DNA of 64,000 bases from Paenibacillus helianthi (GTDB lineage Bacteria; Bacillota; Bacilli; Paenibacillales; Paenibacillaceae): contig NZ_LVWI01000034.1 of NCBI RefSeq assembly GCF_001909055.1, positions 172,383-236,382 on the forward strand. The letters are read 5' to 3'. Shown piece after piece: positions 26,993 through 36,689 of this stretch. The notes under the pieces were generated by a model. It saw only the letters and a list, made by a program, of their open reading frames with translations, did no database searches and was not told the DNA's origin. Position 1 is the first letter of the stretch, and each line of letters starts with the position of its first letter. The position numbers and the translations under genes are program-made.

Positions 26993-27520
26993 ATGGGATC
27001 ACGTAATCCGGGATTGGCCAGCCGCTGGCATGCTACTTCATTCCGTGTCCGCTATCAGGAGACAGACCAGATGGGTGTGGTCTATCACGCTAATTATTTG
27101 AGCTGGTTTGAGAGCGGACGCACAGAAATGTTCCGGGGGCTTGGCTTTGCCTACCGTACACTGGAAAATATGGGTGTGCTTCTGCCAGTCACGGCTGCAG
27201 ATTTGCAATTTAAAAGTCCGGCGCGATATGATGATCTTGTCGCTGTGTATGCGCGCCTGACCACTTTTTCAGCACTGCGGGTCGTATACGAATATGAAAT
27301 CCGCCGATTGGCGGAGCCGGAAACGGGTGAACCTGATTCTTCCGCGCTTACAGCCGGGCCTGTATATCTTGATAAGCTGCCTGGTGAATTGCTCGTTGCC
27401 GGTTCAACCAGCCACGTGTGGCTGAATATGGACTGGAAGCCAGTTAGACTGGACCGGATACTTCCGGAATTGTTTTACGCCATAACCTTGGCGCTTAGGG
27501 AAGAAGGAGGAGCAGTATGA
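26993..27520 (+). CDS. Hotdog-fold acyl-CoA thioesterase (YbgC/4HBT type)
   Basis: A 175-residue hotdog thioesterase. The family signature RYQETDQMGVVYHANYLSWFESGRTE includes the catalytic Asp (D in ETDQMG) and the helix of the hotdog fold. An extension of about 25 residues interrupts the usual sheet (LAEPETGEPDSSALTAGP). It would hydrolyse short acyl-CoA thioesters. Its end overlaps the fxsA start by 4 bases (ATGA). Confidence 0.85.
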   Translation: MGSRNPGLASRWHATSFRVRYQETDQMGVVYHANYLSWFESGRTEMFRGLGFAYRTLENMGVLLPVTAADLQFKSPARYDDLVAVYARLTTFSALRVVYEYEIRRLAEPETGEPDSSALTAGPVYLDKLPGELLVAGSTSHVWLNMDWKPVRLDRILPELFYAITLALREEGGAV

Positions 27521-27915
27521 TCAGGAACAAATGGCTGTGGGCTGCATTATTCATTATCCCGGCCGTGGAATTATTCGGGTTTATTTATGTGGCAGGTTTT
27601 CTCGGAGCACCCAAGACAATGCTGCTCATGCTGGCCAGCTCTGTGATCGGTTTCTTGATGATGCGTTTCGAAGGCAAGAAGGTGCTGCTCGACAGCAGAA
27701 CACAGATGCAGGAGGGCCGGGTACCGGGGCGGACCATGCTGGACGGCTTGTGCATTTTTTTTGGCGGCCTGCTGCTGATTCTGCCGGGCTTTGTGACGGA
27801 TATCGTCGGATTTTCGCTGGTGTTTCCGCTGACCCGGCCGCTGTACCGGGTTTTTCTGCTGAAATGGATTGAGAAAAAAATGAAAAACGGCACCTTCACC
27901 TTTTACCGCAGATAA
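27517..27915 (+). CDS. FxsA-family membrane protein (YtzA)
   Basis: A 132-residue protein with hydrophobic segments about 7-27, 30-48 and 75-100, and the family core KVLLDSRTQMQEGRVPGRTMLDG then LLILPGFVTDIVGF. FxsA in E. coli influences phage F exclusion; Bacillus ytzA also lies near pyk and citZ, so synteny supports the call. Coupled to the thioesterase. Confidence 0.85.
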   Translation: MIRNKWLWAALFIIPAVELFGFIYVAGFLGAPKTMLLMLASSVIGFLMMRFEGKKVLLDSRTQMQEGRVPGRTMLDGLCIFFGGLLLILPGFVTDIVGFSLVFPLTRPLYRVFLLKWIEKKMKNGTFTFYRR

Positions 27916-27955
27916 GCCGGTAAGAGGAAGGTGCCGGAATTCCCGGTTCAGCTGG

Positions 27956-28000
27956 AGCGTTTCTATTGCAGATTCATGCAGTAGAACGCTTTTTTTATTT
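27956..28000 (+). terminator. Terminator after fxsA
   Basis: AGCGTTTCTATTGCAG pairs with a near-perfect complement (CTGCATGA loop, then GTAGAACGCT) followed by TTTTTTATTT. Convergent with ytvI. Confidence 0.8.
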
Positions 28001-28030
28001 ACTCAATTCCACTACAAGCACGCTTCAGCT

Positions 28031-29146
28031 TTAATGCAGCCTGCCGCTCACGATATAGCTATGCAGTGCGCGGAACACGCCGGCCCGGTGAAAGGCATCA
28101 AGCACGACCAATAGGACGGGTCCAAGGATCAGACCAAGCATGCCGAACAGCTGCAAGCCGGCGAACATGCCGATTAGCATCGCAAGCGGGTCCAGGCCAA
28201 TGCTGCTTGCAAGTACCTTAGGCTCCAAAATCTGGCGGGTGATGAGAATTACGGCATAGAGCACCGATAACCCGATGCCAAGCGCCAGATTGCCGGTCAT
28301 ATAGGAGTATAGAGCCCATGGCAGCAACACAATGCCCACCCCAAGATAAGGCACCAGATCGACCAGTCCAATCGTCAGCCCAATGGCAAATGCAGAATCT
28401 ACGCCAAGCACCAGGAGCCCGGTAATGACGATAATAGCCGTGATTGAAATCAGCACCAGCTGCGCCCTAAGGTAGCCAAACAGCGCCTTGCGCAGATCCT
28501 GCCAGATCTCGGATACCGGTCGGAGCATCGGTGAAGGCACAAGCGCTCTCAGCTTCGCATTATGCCGGTCCCAGCCGGTGCTGAGGAAGAAGGCGGATAA
28601 CATGATGACGATAAGGATGGTACCCAGACTTGGCAATGCGGAGATCAGCTTCAGGATCATATTGAAAAATCCGGTAATGAATTGAGTCATGGCTTGGCCT
28701 ACCGTTTCCGTTGTCCTGCTGATATTACTGTCGATCGTGGCATGATAATTTGGGTTATCATGGTAAAACTGATTGATCTGGTTAATAATATTTTGAATGC
28801 TGGCATTCCGGCTAATGGACAACAGCAGCTCCCGCCACTGGTCGGTGTGCAGATCGAAGGTCTGCAGCAAGACAATCAGTTCCTTAACAAGGCGGGTGAT
28901 CAGTGCAGTTAGTACAAGCGCGGTACCCCCTACATAAAAGAGCAGTGACAACGACACAGCCAGCCAGCGCGGAAGCTTGAAGCCTATTAGAATAAGCACC
29001 AGAGGATGCATCAGGTAGGCAAGCAGGTAGGCAAGCAGCAGAGGGTACATAAGCGGGAGCAGGACATAGACTGCCACCAGTAGTGATGAGGCCGCAAGCA
29101 GGACCCACAGGCCGCGCAGCACTCTTTTTAAAACCAGCGAATCCAT
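28031..29146 (-). CDS. ytvI: Sporulation integral membrane protein YtvI (AI-2E family)
   Basis: About 371 residues with seven or eight membrane helices, of the AI-2E/PerM transporter family. B. subtilis YtvI lies in the same cluster and is made during sporulation. The soluble region (about residues 65-150, LLQTFDLHTDQWRELLLSIS) between helices 3 and 4 and the GVDSAFAIGLTIGLVDLVPYLGVGI motif are typical. I set the start at the ATG for MDSLVLKR (29146) because TTGGAGGG lies 7 bases before it. Confidence 0.85.
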   Translation of the reverse strand: MDSLVLKRVLRGLWVLLAASSLLVAVYVLLPLMYPLLLAYLLAYLMHPLVLILIGFKLPRWLAVSLSLLFYVGGTALVLTALITRLVKELIVLLQTFDLHTDQWRELLLSISRNASIQNIINQINQFYHDNPNYHATIDSNISRTTETVGQAMTQFITGFFNMILKLISALPSLGTILIVIMLSAFFLSTGWDRHNAKLRALVPSPMLRPVSEIWQDLRKALFGYLRAQLVLISITAIIVITGLLVLGVDSAFAIGLTIGLVDLVPYLGVGIVLLPWALYSYMTGNLALGIGLSVLYAVILITRQILEPKVLASSIGLDPLAMLIGMFAGLQLFGMLGLILGPVLLVVLDAFHRAGVFRALHSYIVSGRLH

Positions 29147-29534
29147 GTCAGATCCCTCCAAATAAAGGCTGCTGCTACTGAACCAGCTCGTCTAATATAT
29201 ATTCAGAAATTGGATATAAAGACTATCCGGATACAGGAATCCGCTTTTTCACAGCAGCCTGTATAAACTGAAAGCGCGAACATGAAACAGGAATTTCAGA
29301 AGTTTTTTTCTATCTGTCCGATAAAATCATTTGATGCGTCCCAAAGCTTCCACGTTGTTCACATAACCGTCAAAATCCGGTATGATTATTAAAGGTTACA
29401 CATCGAAAGTTCGTTGCATTCTCTGCAGCATGTCATTCTGCATGATTATTAATTGTTTGGATATATCAAAATGTAAATGTTTTCATCCCTGTAATAACAG
29501 TATTTATACCTAGTTGGCAAAGGAGAGAGATACT
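29147..29534. other. Intergenic region holding the citZ and ytvI promoters
   Basis: About 390 bases with no gene. It is AT-rich near 29380-29510. No clear operator or terminator can be asserted by eye, though citZ is usually under CcpA/CcpC control. Confidence 0.4.
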
Positions 29535-30647
29535 ATGACAGCTACTAAAGGATTGGAAGGCATTGTTGCCACAACCTCCTCGATCAGTTCGATTGTGGAT
29601 GGCGTACTCACTTACCGCGGATACGATATCGATGATCTTGCGGAGAACGCTACTTTCGAAGAGACCGCATATTTGCTGTGGTTCGGCAATCTGCCGACGA
29701 CTCCTGAGCTGCAGGCCCTGCGGCGGGATCTCAGTGCCTTTGCGCCAATCCCTGATCAGGTGATTGCACAAATGAAGCTGTTCCCCAAAGAAGTGAGCAC
29801 GATGGCCGCACTCCGCACAGCCGTATCCAGCCTTGCCCTGTATGACCCGGCCGCCGACGATATGAGCCGTGAAGCTAATGAGATCAAGGCCGTTAAGCTA
29901 CAGGCGCAGATCCCGACAGTGGTTGCTGCGCTGGCCCGTATTCGTAAGGGACTTGAGCCTATAGCCCCCAAAGAAGGTCTGACCATTGCCGAGAATTTCC
30001 TGTATATGCTCTGGGGCAAGCAGCCGGATGTTGTATCGGTCAAGGCACTAGACACCGCGCTTGTACTTCATGCCGACCATGAGCTGAATGCGTCCACCTT
30101 TGCCGGCCGGGTTACGGTTGCTACACTGTCAGACATTTATTCAGGGGTCACATCGGCTATCGGCGCGCTCAAAGGACCCCTGCACGGGGGCGCGAATGAA
30201 GCAGTTATGAAGATGCTTGAGGAAATCGGCAGTCTGGATGCTGTGGAATCGTACGTCAGCGGCAAGCTGGAGCGCCGGGAGAAGATCATGGGCTTCGGGC
30301 ACCGGGTCTACAAAAATGGCGATCCGCGCGCCAAACACCTGATGAAGATGTCCCGTGAGCTGGGGATAATGAAGAATGATACTACACTCTACGATATGTC
30401 TGTCAAAGTCGAGGAGCTGATTACTTCGCGCAAGGGCTTGAAGCCTAACGTTGATTTTTATTCGGCTTCGGTCTATACGCAGCTGGGCATTGAGCGGGAG
30501 CTGTTCACACCGATTTTTGCGATCAGCCGTGTTTCGGGTTGGACTGCGCATATTCTGGAGCAGTATGAGGACAACCGCATCATTCGCCCGCGTGCGGAAT
30601 ACACAGGAATGTCGGAACAAAAATACGTTCCGGTGGACGAGAGATAA
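29535..30647 (+). CDS. citZ: Citrate synthase
   Basis: About 370 residues of a dimeric type citrate synthase, condensing oxaloacetate and acetyl-CoA. Visible are LKGPLHGGANE with the active-site His, the signature GFGHRVYKNGDPRA, and the late Asp region. The start is the ATG reading MTATKGLEG, preceded by AAAGGAGAGAGATACT; a longer frame begins at a TTG at 29514. First of the TCA trio citZ-icd-mdh, kept in the same order as in B. subtilis. Confidence 0.95.
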   Translation: MTATKGLEGIVATTSSISSIVDGVLTYRGYDIDDLAENATFEETAYLLWFGNLPTTPELQALRRDLSAFAPIPDQVIAQMKLFPKEVSTMAALRTAVSSLALYDPAADDMSREANEIKAVKLQAQIPTVVAALARIRKGLEPIAPKEGLTIAENFLYMLWGKQPDVVSVKALDTALVLHADHELNASTFAGRVTVATLSDIYSGVTSAIGALKGPLHGGANEAVMKMLEEIGSLDAVESYVSGKLERREKIMGFGHRVYKNGDPRAKHLMKMSRELGIMKNDTTLYDMSVKVEELITSRKGLKPNVDFYSASVYTQLGIERELFTPIFAISRVSGWTAHILEQYEDNRIIRPRAEYTGMSEQKYVPVDER

Positions 30648-30794
30648 AGCAGCCCTTGCGGGCCGCTGCACCCCTTTAGTAGAATGAACTATAAACCAAA
30701 CTCAAAGCCTATGCTTCCGGAAAGACTTTTGAACAAAAATCATTCAAGGAAGTCTAGGCTCACAAAACAAAATTTTTAGGAGGAATACCCACTG

Positions 30795-32090
30795 ATGTTG
30801 AAACTGGAAAAATACGATCTGCCGACAGAAGGCGAACAAATCACAATCGAAGATGGCAAGCTGCTCGTTCCGGATCATCCGATCATCCCGTTCATTGAGG
30901 GTGACGGTACAGGCCGCGACATTTGGAAAGCCTCCAAACGGGTACTGGATGCCGCAGTAGCCAAAGCATACGGCGGTAAGAAACAGATTGCCTGGTACGA
31001 AGTATTTGCCGGCGAGAAGGCCTTCAATACATATGGTGAATGGCTGCCGAATGATACGCTTGAAGCAATTCGCGAGTACATTGTAGCGATCAAAGGACCT
31101 CTGACTACTCCAATCGGTGGAGGCATCCGTTCCCTGAATGTAGCACTGAGACAGGAATTAGATCTGTATGTCTGCCTGCGTCCAGTGCGTTATTTCGATG
31201 GAGTGCCTTCACCTGTGAAGCATCCTGAGCTAGTGGACATGGTGATTTTCCGTGAGAACACAGAGGATATTTATGCCGGAATCGAGTATCAGGAAGGTTC
31301 CGCTGAAGTGAAGAAGGTTATAGAATTCCTGCAAAACGAGATGGGTGTGAACAAAATCCGCTTCCCGGAAACATCCGGAATCGGCATTAAACCGGTATCC
31401 ATGGAAGGCTCGAAGCGTCTGGTGCGCTCCGCTGTTGAATATGCAATCAAGCATGGCCGCAAGAGTGTGACACTGGTACACAAAGGCAATATTATGAAGT
31501 TTACCGAAGGCGCATTTAAGAACTGGGGGTATGAGGTAGCCGAGCAGGAATTCGGCGATCATGTCTTCACCTGGAATCAATATGATGCCATCAAGGAGCA
31601 GAGCGGTGAGGCTGCAGCTAATGCTGCTCAGAAGGAAGCAGAAGCAGCGGGCAAAATCATCATCAAGGATGCCATTGCGGATATTGCCCTGCAGCAGGTA
31701 TTGACCCGTCCAACCGATTTCGATGTGATTGCAACGCTCAACCTGAACGGCGATTACCTATCCGACGCACTGGCTGCGCAAATCGGCGGCATCGGCATCG
31801 CTCCCGGCGCGAACATCAACTATATTACGGGGCACGCTATTTTTGAAGCTACCCATGGTACTGCACCTAAGTATGCGGATAAGGACGTGGTAAATCCGGG
31901 TTCAGTGATTCTGTCCGGCGTCATGCTGCTGGAGCACTTGGGCTGGCAGGAAGCGGCTGATCTGATCTACAATGGCATGAGCACGGCCATTAACAATAAG
32001 ACCGTAACCTATGATTTCGCCCGTCAGATGGAAGGCGCAACAGAGCTGAAATGCTCGGCATTTGCTGACGAGATCATTAATCACCTGTAG
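30795..32090 (+). CDS. icd: Isocitrate dehydrogenase (NADP)
   Basis: A 431-residue prokaryotic NADP isocitrate dehydrogenase. It has [12 protein letters not shown], the phosphorylatable-Ser region [13 protein letters not shown], the substrate region [30 protein letters not shown] and the coenzyme end [18 protein letters not shown]. Ribosome-binding site TAGGAGGAATACC. Confidence 0.96.
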   Translation: MLKLEKYDLPTEGEQITIEDGKLLVPDHPIIPFIEGDGTGRDIWKASKRVLDAAVAKAYGGKKQIAWYEVFAGEKAFNTYGEWLPNDTLEAIREYIVAIKGPLTTPIGGGIRSLNVALRQELDLYVCLRPVRYFDGVPSPVKHPELVDMVIFRENTEDIYAGIEYQEGSAEVKKVIEFLQNEMGVNKIRFPETSGIGIKPVSMEGSKRLVRSAVEYAIKHGRKSVTLVHKGNIMKFTEGAFKNWGYEVAEQEFGDHVFTWNQYDAIKEQSGEAAANAAQKEAEAAGKIIIKDAIADIALQQVLTRPTDFDVIATLNLNGDYLSDALAAQIGGIGIAPGANINYITGHAIFEATHGTAPKYADKDVVNPGSVILSGVMLLEHLGWQEAADLIYNGMSTAINNKTVTYDFARQMEGATELKCSAFADEIINHL

Positions 32091-32180
32091 TCCCTGAAAT
32101 CAATTGCATATGCTTACGAAGTGAGTTTGTACGAAGGAATTCAATACGGTATTCCTAACAAACGCTTAGGAGGATCACTC

Positions 32181-33122
32181 GTGGCTATCAAACGTCATAA
32201 AATTACAGTTGTGGGCGCCGGTTTTACCGGTGCCACCACGGCGCTGATGCTTGCCCAGAGGGAGCTTGGTAATGTGGTGCTTCTGGATATTCCCCAGCTT
32301 GAGAACCAGACCAAGGGGAAGGCGCTGGACATGCAGGAAGCCGGTCCGGTGCAGAAGTATGACGCCCAGATCACAGGAACTTCCAGCTACGGCGATGCTG
32401 CCGATTCAGATATCGTCATCATTACGGCGGGAGTTGCCCGCAAACCGGGGATGAGCCGCGATGACCTTGTGAATACGAACGCGGGCATCGTAAAATCAGT
32501 CTGTGAGAATGTGAAGCGAGTAGCTCCTGAATCCATAGTAATTATCCTGAGTAATCCGGTGGATGCCATGACTTACGTTGCTTATAGTACCCTAGGCTTT
32601 CCTAAGAATCGTGTAATCGGTCAATCCGGTGTGCTGGACACCGCGCGGTACTGCACCTTTATTGCTCAAGAGCTTAATGTTTCGGTAGAGGATGTACGCG
32701 GCTTTGTGATGGGTGGCCATGGGGATGATATGGTTCCGCTGATCCGTTACTCCAGTGCCGGCGGCATTCCGATTGATAAGCTGATTCCTGCCCAGCGGAT
32801 TGCCGATATTGTAGAGCGTACCCGTGCCGGTGGAGGCGAAATTGTCAGCCTGCTGGGTAATGGCAGTGCCTACTACGCTCCTGCGGCATCGCTGGTGCAA
32901 ATGACTGAAGCGATCCTGAAGGATAAGAAGCGGATTATTCCCGTCATTGCCCTGCTGGAAGGGGAATATGGTTATGACGGACTGTTCATGGGTATCCCGG
33001 CGCTGCTTGGTGCGGAAGGTATTGAGAAGATCTACGAGCTGGAGCTGACCGCGGAAGAAAAGGCGGCTCTGGATAAATCAGCAGATTCTGTACGTGCGGT
33101 TACTTCAGTGGTTAAGGTATGA
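32181..33122 (+). CDS. mdh: Malate dehydrogenase
   Basis: About 313 residues of the LDH-like malate dehydrogenase. Rossmann loop [12 protein letters not shown], substrate Arg region [11 protein letters not shown], catalytic His in [11 protein letters not shown]. The start is the GTG of VAIKRHKIT at 32181, with AGGAGG 7 bases upstream; the frame stays open to 32121 but without a site. Last of citZ-icd-mdh. Confidence 0.95.
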   Translation: MAIKRHKITVVGAGFTGATTALMLAQRELGNVVLLDIPQLENQTKGKALDMQEAGPVQKYDAQITGTSSYGDAADSDIVIITAGVARKPGMSRDDLVNTNAGIVKSVCENVKRVAPESIVIILSNPVDAMTYVAYSTLGFPKNRVIGQSGVLDTARYCTFIAQELNVSVEDVRGFVMGGHGDDMVPLIRYSSAGGIPIDKLIPAQRIADIVERTRAGGGEIVSLLGNGSAYYAPAASLVQMTEAILKDKKRIIPVIALLEGEYGYDGLFMGIPALLGAEGIEKIYELELTAEEKAALDKSADSVRAVTSVVKV

Positions 33123-33135
33123 TTCCCAGCGGTCA

Positions 33136-33177
33136 CAAGCCCTCATTTCTTGAATGGAAATGAGGGCTTTCTTTTCA
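33136..33177 (+). terminator. Terminator after mdh
   Basis: AAGCCCTCATTTC and GAAATGAGGGCTTT form a stem followed by CTTTTC. It ends the TCA block. Confidence 0.85.
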
Positions 33178-33244
33178 TGGACGGCGGGGTTGGGTATAAT
33201 AAGAATGTAACTTATATCACAGCGAAAAGTGAGGAGGTTAAACA

Positions 33245-33670
33245 ATGGATCGGATTTTCTTTTTCTTACATATGATCGGGACATTGGCGGTCGGCTTTTA
33301 TCTGGTGCTTCCGTTTATTCTGAGCGGCACCGGTAAGCTGTCTGCAGCAGCCAAAGAAGGGACGCTTAGCGCCATTGGCGGATTGAACCGGTTTGCCCAG
33401 TATGGTCTGGTCATTCAGCTGCTGACTGGCGGATACATGATCTCTAAGGGGGATTACACCGTAGCCTGGATGGTTGTCGTGGTTGTACTCCTGCTGGCAA
33501 TGTTTGCCCTGGGCGGTATTATGGGCAAGCCGCTGCGTCTGGCCACAGCCGGCATGCGTGAGAACCGTGATGTGTCAGACCAAACCGCGAAGCTTCGTAC
33601 CATGAGCCTGCTGCTGATGGTTGTGCTGATCGTAATGGTATTCTTCATGGTGTATAGACACATTATCTAG
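33245..33670 (+). CDS. Small four-helix membrane protein
   Basis: A 141-residue protein with four hydrophobic segments (about 5-26, 52-68, 74-93, 118-137) and a basic loop (GMRENRDVSDQTAKLRT). Ribosome-binding site GTGAGGAGGTTAAACA gives the start at 33245. I do not recognise the family; it stands alone between terminators. Confidence 0.75.
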   Translation: MDRIFFFLHMIGTLAVGFYLVLPFILSGTGKLSAAAKEGTLSAIGGLNRFAQYGLVIQLLTGGYMISKGDYTVAWMVVVVVLLLAMFALGGIMGKPLRLATAGMRENRDVSDQTAKLRTMSLLLMVVLIVMVFFMVYRHII

Positions 33671-33693
33671 GTAAGGATGATTATTCACCAAAC

Positions 33694-33733
33694 CGTCAAG
33701 CCTGCCCCTGATTCGAGGGGGCGGGCCTTTACT
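33694..33733. terminator. Hairpin between convergent genes
   Basis: AAGCCTGCCCC pairs with GGGGGCGGGCCTTT. It lies between the membrane protein and the convergent NUDIX gene. Confidence 0.65.
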
Positions 33734-33752
33734 GCATTCCAGCCTGATTACC

Positions 33753-34178
33753 TTATAGCAGGTCCTCTGACGATAACACATTGCTTTTCTCAAATTCCGC
33801 TTGTATTCCGGGTGGGAGCAGGGTCTGAAGCTCGTGACGGGTACACCATTTATAGTCTGCATGCTCTTCAGAGAGCACCACTGTATGCTCATCGGTCCGG
33901 CACCAGTAGGTGATGATAACGAGTTGCCTGCCCGGATCGGTCAGAAAGGACACGGCATACAATAGCCTTTCCACCGTGACCGTAAGTCCGGTTTCCTCCT
34001 TAATCTCCCGCTCGAGTGCAGCCTCCAGGCCTTCTCCGAATTCCATTTTTCCGCCGGGGCATTCCCAGCTGCCTGCTCCTATCGCATCTGCAGCTGCCCG
34101 CTGTACGAGCAGGATTCTGCCTTGATGCAGAATGACTCCTTTGACCGCAACGATGATGCTCCGTGTATTTCTGGTCAT
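33753..34178 (-). CDS. NUDIX hydrolase
   Basis: A 141-residue NUDIX protein. The NUDIX box GGKMEFGEGLEAALEREIKEETGL is intact, including the catalytic REIKEET. The fold begins SIIVAVKGVILHQGRILLVQR. It would hydrolyse a nucleoside diphosphate derivative, perhaps 8-oxo-dGTP or a sugar nucleotide. Stands alone. Confidence 0.88.
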   Translation of the reverse strand: MTRNTRSIIVAVKGVILHQGRILLVQRAAADAIGAGSWECPGGKMEFGEGLEAALEREIKEETGLTVTVERLLYAVSFLTDPGRQLVIITYWCRTDEHTVVLSEEHADYKWCTRHELQTLLPPGIQAEFEKSNVLSSEDLL

Positions 34179-34413
34179 ATAACTTATGCGCCTCCTAATC
34201 CTATGGGTTAATCGCTCCGAATCCCATATCGATCATTACTTCACTAAATTATATCGGCCCTTTACGTCAAAAACGACTATATTTTTGTTTGGACAGCCGG
34301 GAAGTGTGGTAAGTAACATAACGTAAAGCGATTGTATAATTGATGATGCAGAAGCCATCCTAATACGATGTGGTTACTTCAACAAAAGGTACACAGCGAA
34401 AGGAGAATGGATC

Positions 34414-35283
34414 ATGCCAGAAAATAAGCAGACTACCAAAACCTTGCCTCCCCAGGTGCAGGACCGTCAGCCCGGTATCGAGAGCGAGATGAATCCGCGC
34501 CCTGAATTTGAAACGTCCAGCTACAAAGCGGCAGGCAAACTGCTGGGTAAGGCGGCGCTCATTACGGGAGGCGACAGCGGCATTGGACGGGCGGTTGCCG
34601 TTCATTTTGCCAAAGAAGGTGCGGATGTGATCATTTCCTATCTGAATGAGCATTCTGATGCCGAAGAGACCAAACGCCAAGTAGAGCAGGAGGGACGGAA
34701 GTGTATTCTGATTGCCGGTGACATCGGCGTAGAAGCGTTCTGCCAGGATCTGATCAACCGAGCGGTAGAGGGGCTCGGTAAGCTGGACATCCTGATTAAC
34801 AATGCGGCCGAGCAGCATCCGCAGGACAAGATCGAGGATATTACCTCTGAGCAGCTGGAGCGGACGTTCCGTACGAATATTTTCTCCATGTTCTATTTGA
34901 CCAAGGCAGCTATGCCGCATCTGAAAAAAGGCTCCACGATCATCAACACGACGTCGATCACCGCCTACCGCGGCAGTCCGCAGCTCCTGGACTATTCGTC
35001 CACCAAAGGCGCGATTCTCAGCTTCACCCGCTCGTTGTCGATGAATCTGGCGGAAAAGGGCATCCGTGTGAATGCTGTAGCTCCGGGTCCGATCTGGACA
35101 CCGCTGATTCCATCCACATTTGATGCCAAAAAGGTCAGCGAGTTCGGCGGCACACAGCCCATGCAGCGTCCGGGACAACCGGAAGAGCTGGCACCAGCCT
35201 ACGTCTATCTGGCCTCGGATGATTCATCCTATGTTAGCGGCCAGGTAATGCATGTCAACGGCGGGGAAATTGTCAACGGCTAG
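34414..35283 (+). CDS. Short-chain dehydrogenase, general-stress type
   Basis: A 289-residue SDR with an N-terminal tail of about 45 residues (PENKQTTKTLPPQVQDRQPG) typical of B. subtilis YhdF/YdaD/YhxC-like general stress proteins. Coenzyme loop ALITGGDSGIGRA, then NNAAEQHP, catalytic YSSTKG and the APGPIWTPLIPS loop. Substrate unknown. Ribosome-binding site CGAAAGGAGAATGGATC. Confidence 0.87.
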   Translation: MPENKQTTKTLPPQVQDRQPGIESEMNPRPEFETSSYKAAGKLLGKAALITGGDSGIGRAVAVHFAKEGADVIISYLNEHSDAEETKRQVEQEGRKCILIAGDIGVEAFCQDLINRAVEGLGKLDILINNAAEQHPQDKIEDITSEQLERTFRTNIFSMFYLTKAAMPHLKKGSTIINTTSITAYRGSPQLLDYSSTKGAILSFTRSLSMNLAEKGIRVNAVAPGPIWTPLIPSTFDAKKVSEFGGTQPMQRPGQPEELAPAYVYLASDDSSYVSGQVMHVNGGEIVNG

Positions 35284-35328
35284 AAGTTGCTGTACGGTCA
35301 AGTAGGTTTCTGGAAAATATAACAGTTC

Positions 35329-35357
35329 AAGAGCAGGCCCATGCGGTCTGCTCTTTT
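35329..35357 (+). terminator. Terminator after the SDR gene
   Basis: AGAGCAGGC and GTCTGCTCT with T6 behind. Confidence 0.8.
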
Positions 35358-35457
35358 TTATGTACCATATAAGATGAAGCTTTGGGTAAAAGGGATAGCT
35401 TTTCCGAGGATTAATATGTTAATATGAACCACGTCAGCAATTGAATACTGCAATTGT

Positions 35458-35545
35458 CCCTAGGGGTGCCGCAAGGCTGAGACGAACGTGACGTTCGGAC
35501 CCTTTGAACCTGATCTGGTTAAAACCAGCGTAGGAAAGCGGAGAA
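35458..35545 (+). ncRNA. TPP riboswitch (THI element)
   Basis: The conserved thiamine-pyrophosphate aptamer is easy to read: GGGGTGCC, GGCTGAGAC, a P3 hairpin GAACGTGACGTTC, ACCCTTTGAACCTGATCTGG and CCAGCGTAGG. The P1 stem is CCTA/TAGG. It precedes tenI-thiS-thiG-thiH and should shut the operon when TPP is abundant. Confidence 0.97.
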
Positions 35546-35601
35546 TGAATGAACTGCAGCGGGGTTGTATTTCTTACACCCGTATTCCTGTACAAATTTA
35601 T

Positions 35602-35633
35602 GACTGCCTCCTATCGCGGGGGCGGTTTTTTTG
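35602..35633 (+). terminator. Riboswitch-controlled attenuator
   Basis: ACTGCCTCC and GGGGGCGGT form a stem followed by TTTTTTTGTG, 45 bases before tenI. This is the expression platform of the TPP riboswitch by transcription termination. Confidence 0.85.
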
Positions 35634-35677
35634 TGTTGCGCGTTTTGCTGCAATAGTGTGGAGCAGGAGGTGAAGAA

Positions 35678-36280
35678 GTGGCGGAAATTCATTTAATATC
35701 GGACGGGAAGCTTGAGCTTGGGCGTTTCGTCAGCCTGGCGGCTGCTGTGCATCCGCTCGTGGACTTTATTCATCTGCGGGAAAAAAACCGGTCTGCCCTG
35801 GAGCTGCTCAGCATGGCAGAGCAACTGCTGCGTGCAGGAATCCCCGCATCCAGACTGGTCATCAATGACCGGCTGGATGTTGCGCTGGCCGCCGGTGCAG
35901 GCGCTGTCCAGCTAGCCTGGCACAGCCTGCCGCCTGCAGCAGCCCGTGCAGCCGCTCCAGGTCTCCGGCTGGGCAGGTCGGTGCACTCCGCGGCAGAAGC
36001 AGCGGAAGCAGGCAGGCAGGGGGCGGACTTCTGCCTGTTCGGCCATATTTTCCCTACCGGCTGCAAGCCCGGACAGCGGGGGCGCGGTTTGGCGCTCCTG
36101 GAGGAAGCGGTGCGCAGCACCCGTATTCCACTGATTGCTATCGGCGGGGTGGAGCCTGAAAATGCAGGTCAAGTGATCCGTCACGGTGCTGCCGGGATTG
36201 CGGTCATGTCCGGCATTTGCGGAGCGGATGATCCCGTATCTGCTGCCCGTGCATACCGGTTGGCAGTCCAGGAGGCGTAG
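35678..36280 (+). CDS. tenI: Thiazole tautomerase TenI (ThiE-like)
   Basis: A 200-residue TIM-barrel protein of the ThiE/TenI family: FIHLREKN, RLVINDRLDVALAAGAGAVQL, FGHIFPTGCKPGQRGRG and IPLIAIGGVEPENAGQVI. The Cys-His/thiazole features and place before thiS-thiG fit TenI, which aromatises the thiazole product of ThiG. ThiE (thiamine phosphate synthase) is the alternative. GTG start at 35678 with CAGGAGGTGAAGAA upstream. Confidence 0.85.
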   Translation: MAEIHLISDGKLELGRFVSLAAAVHPLVDFIHLREKNRSALELLSMAEQLLRAGIPASRLVINDRLDVALAAGAGAVQLAWHSLPPAAARAAAPGLRLGRSVHSAAEAAEAGRQGADFCLFGHIFPTGCKPGQRGRGLALLEEAVRSTRIPLIAIGGVEPENAGQVIRHGAAGIAVMSGICGADDPVSAARAYRLAVQEA

Positions 36281-36345
36281 GATCTGTGGTGTATTGTGAC
36301 TCCAGTAAATCCGTGAATGGTACCACGCCAAGGAGGTGAGAGCGC

Positions 36346-36549
36346 ATGAATCTGATCATTAATGGCAAGCCAGGAGTGGTTGCGGAAGAATGCCGGACCG
36401 TTGCCGATCTGTTAAGCCGGCCCGAATGGAGCTTTCGGCTTGTGATCGTGGAACGAAATGGTGAGATTGTCAGCAAGGAGCATTACGGGTCGGAGATATT
36501 ATGTGAAGGCGACAGGCTGGAGCTGGTGCATTTTGTAGGCGGGGGCTGA
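36346..36549 (+). CDS. thiS: Sulfur carrier protein ThiS
   Basis: A 67-residue ubiquitin-fold sulfur carrier ending LVHFVGGG; the C-terminal Gly-Gly is converted to a thiocarboxylate that donates sulfur to ThiG. Ribosome-binding site CAAGGAGGTGAGAGC. No thiF (the adenylating enzyme) is found in the operon. Confidence 0.92.
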   Translation: MNLIINGKPGVVAEECRTVADLLSRPEWSFRLVIVERNGEIVSKEHYGSEILCEGDRLELVHFVGGG

Positions 36550-36689
36550 AGCCATGAGGCTATCATAAAATATTTGAATTTTTTTCACGCTATACATTAT
36601 CCTTCTATTTTTTTACTGAAACGGATACCGTCTTAAAAATGACGGTGAATCCGTTTCCCTTGTCGAATTTCATCCCAGGAGGCGAGTTC

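Noticed and set aside
34360..35178. 272-residue minus-strand open frame
   Set aside because: Antisense to an SDR with intact motifs and a ribosome-binding site; composition typical of a shadow.
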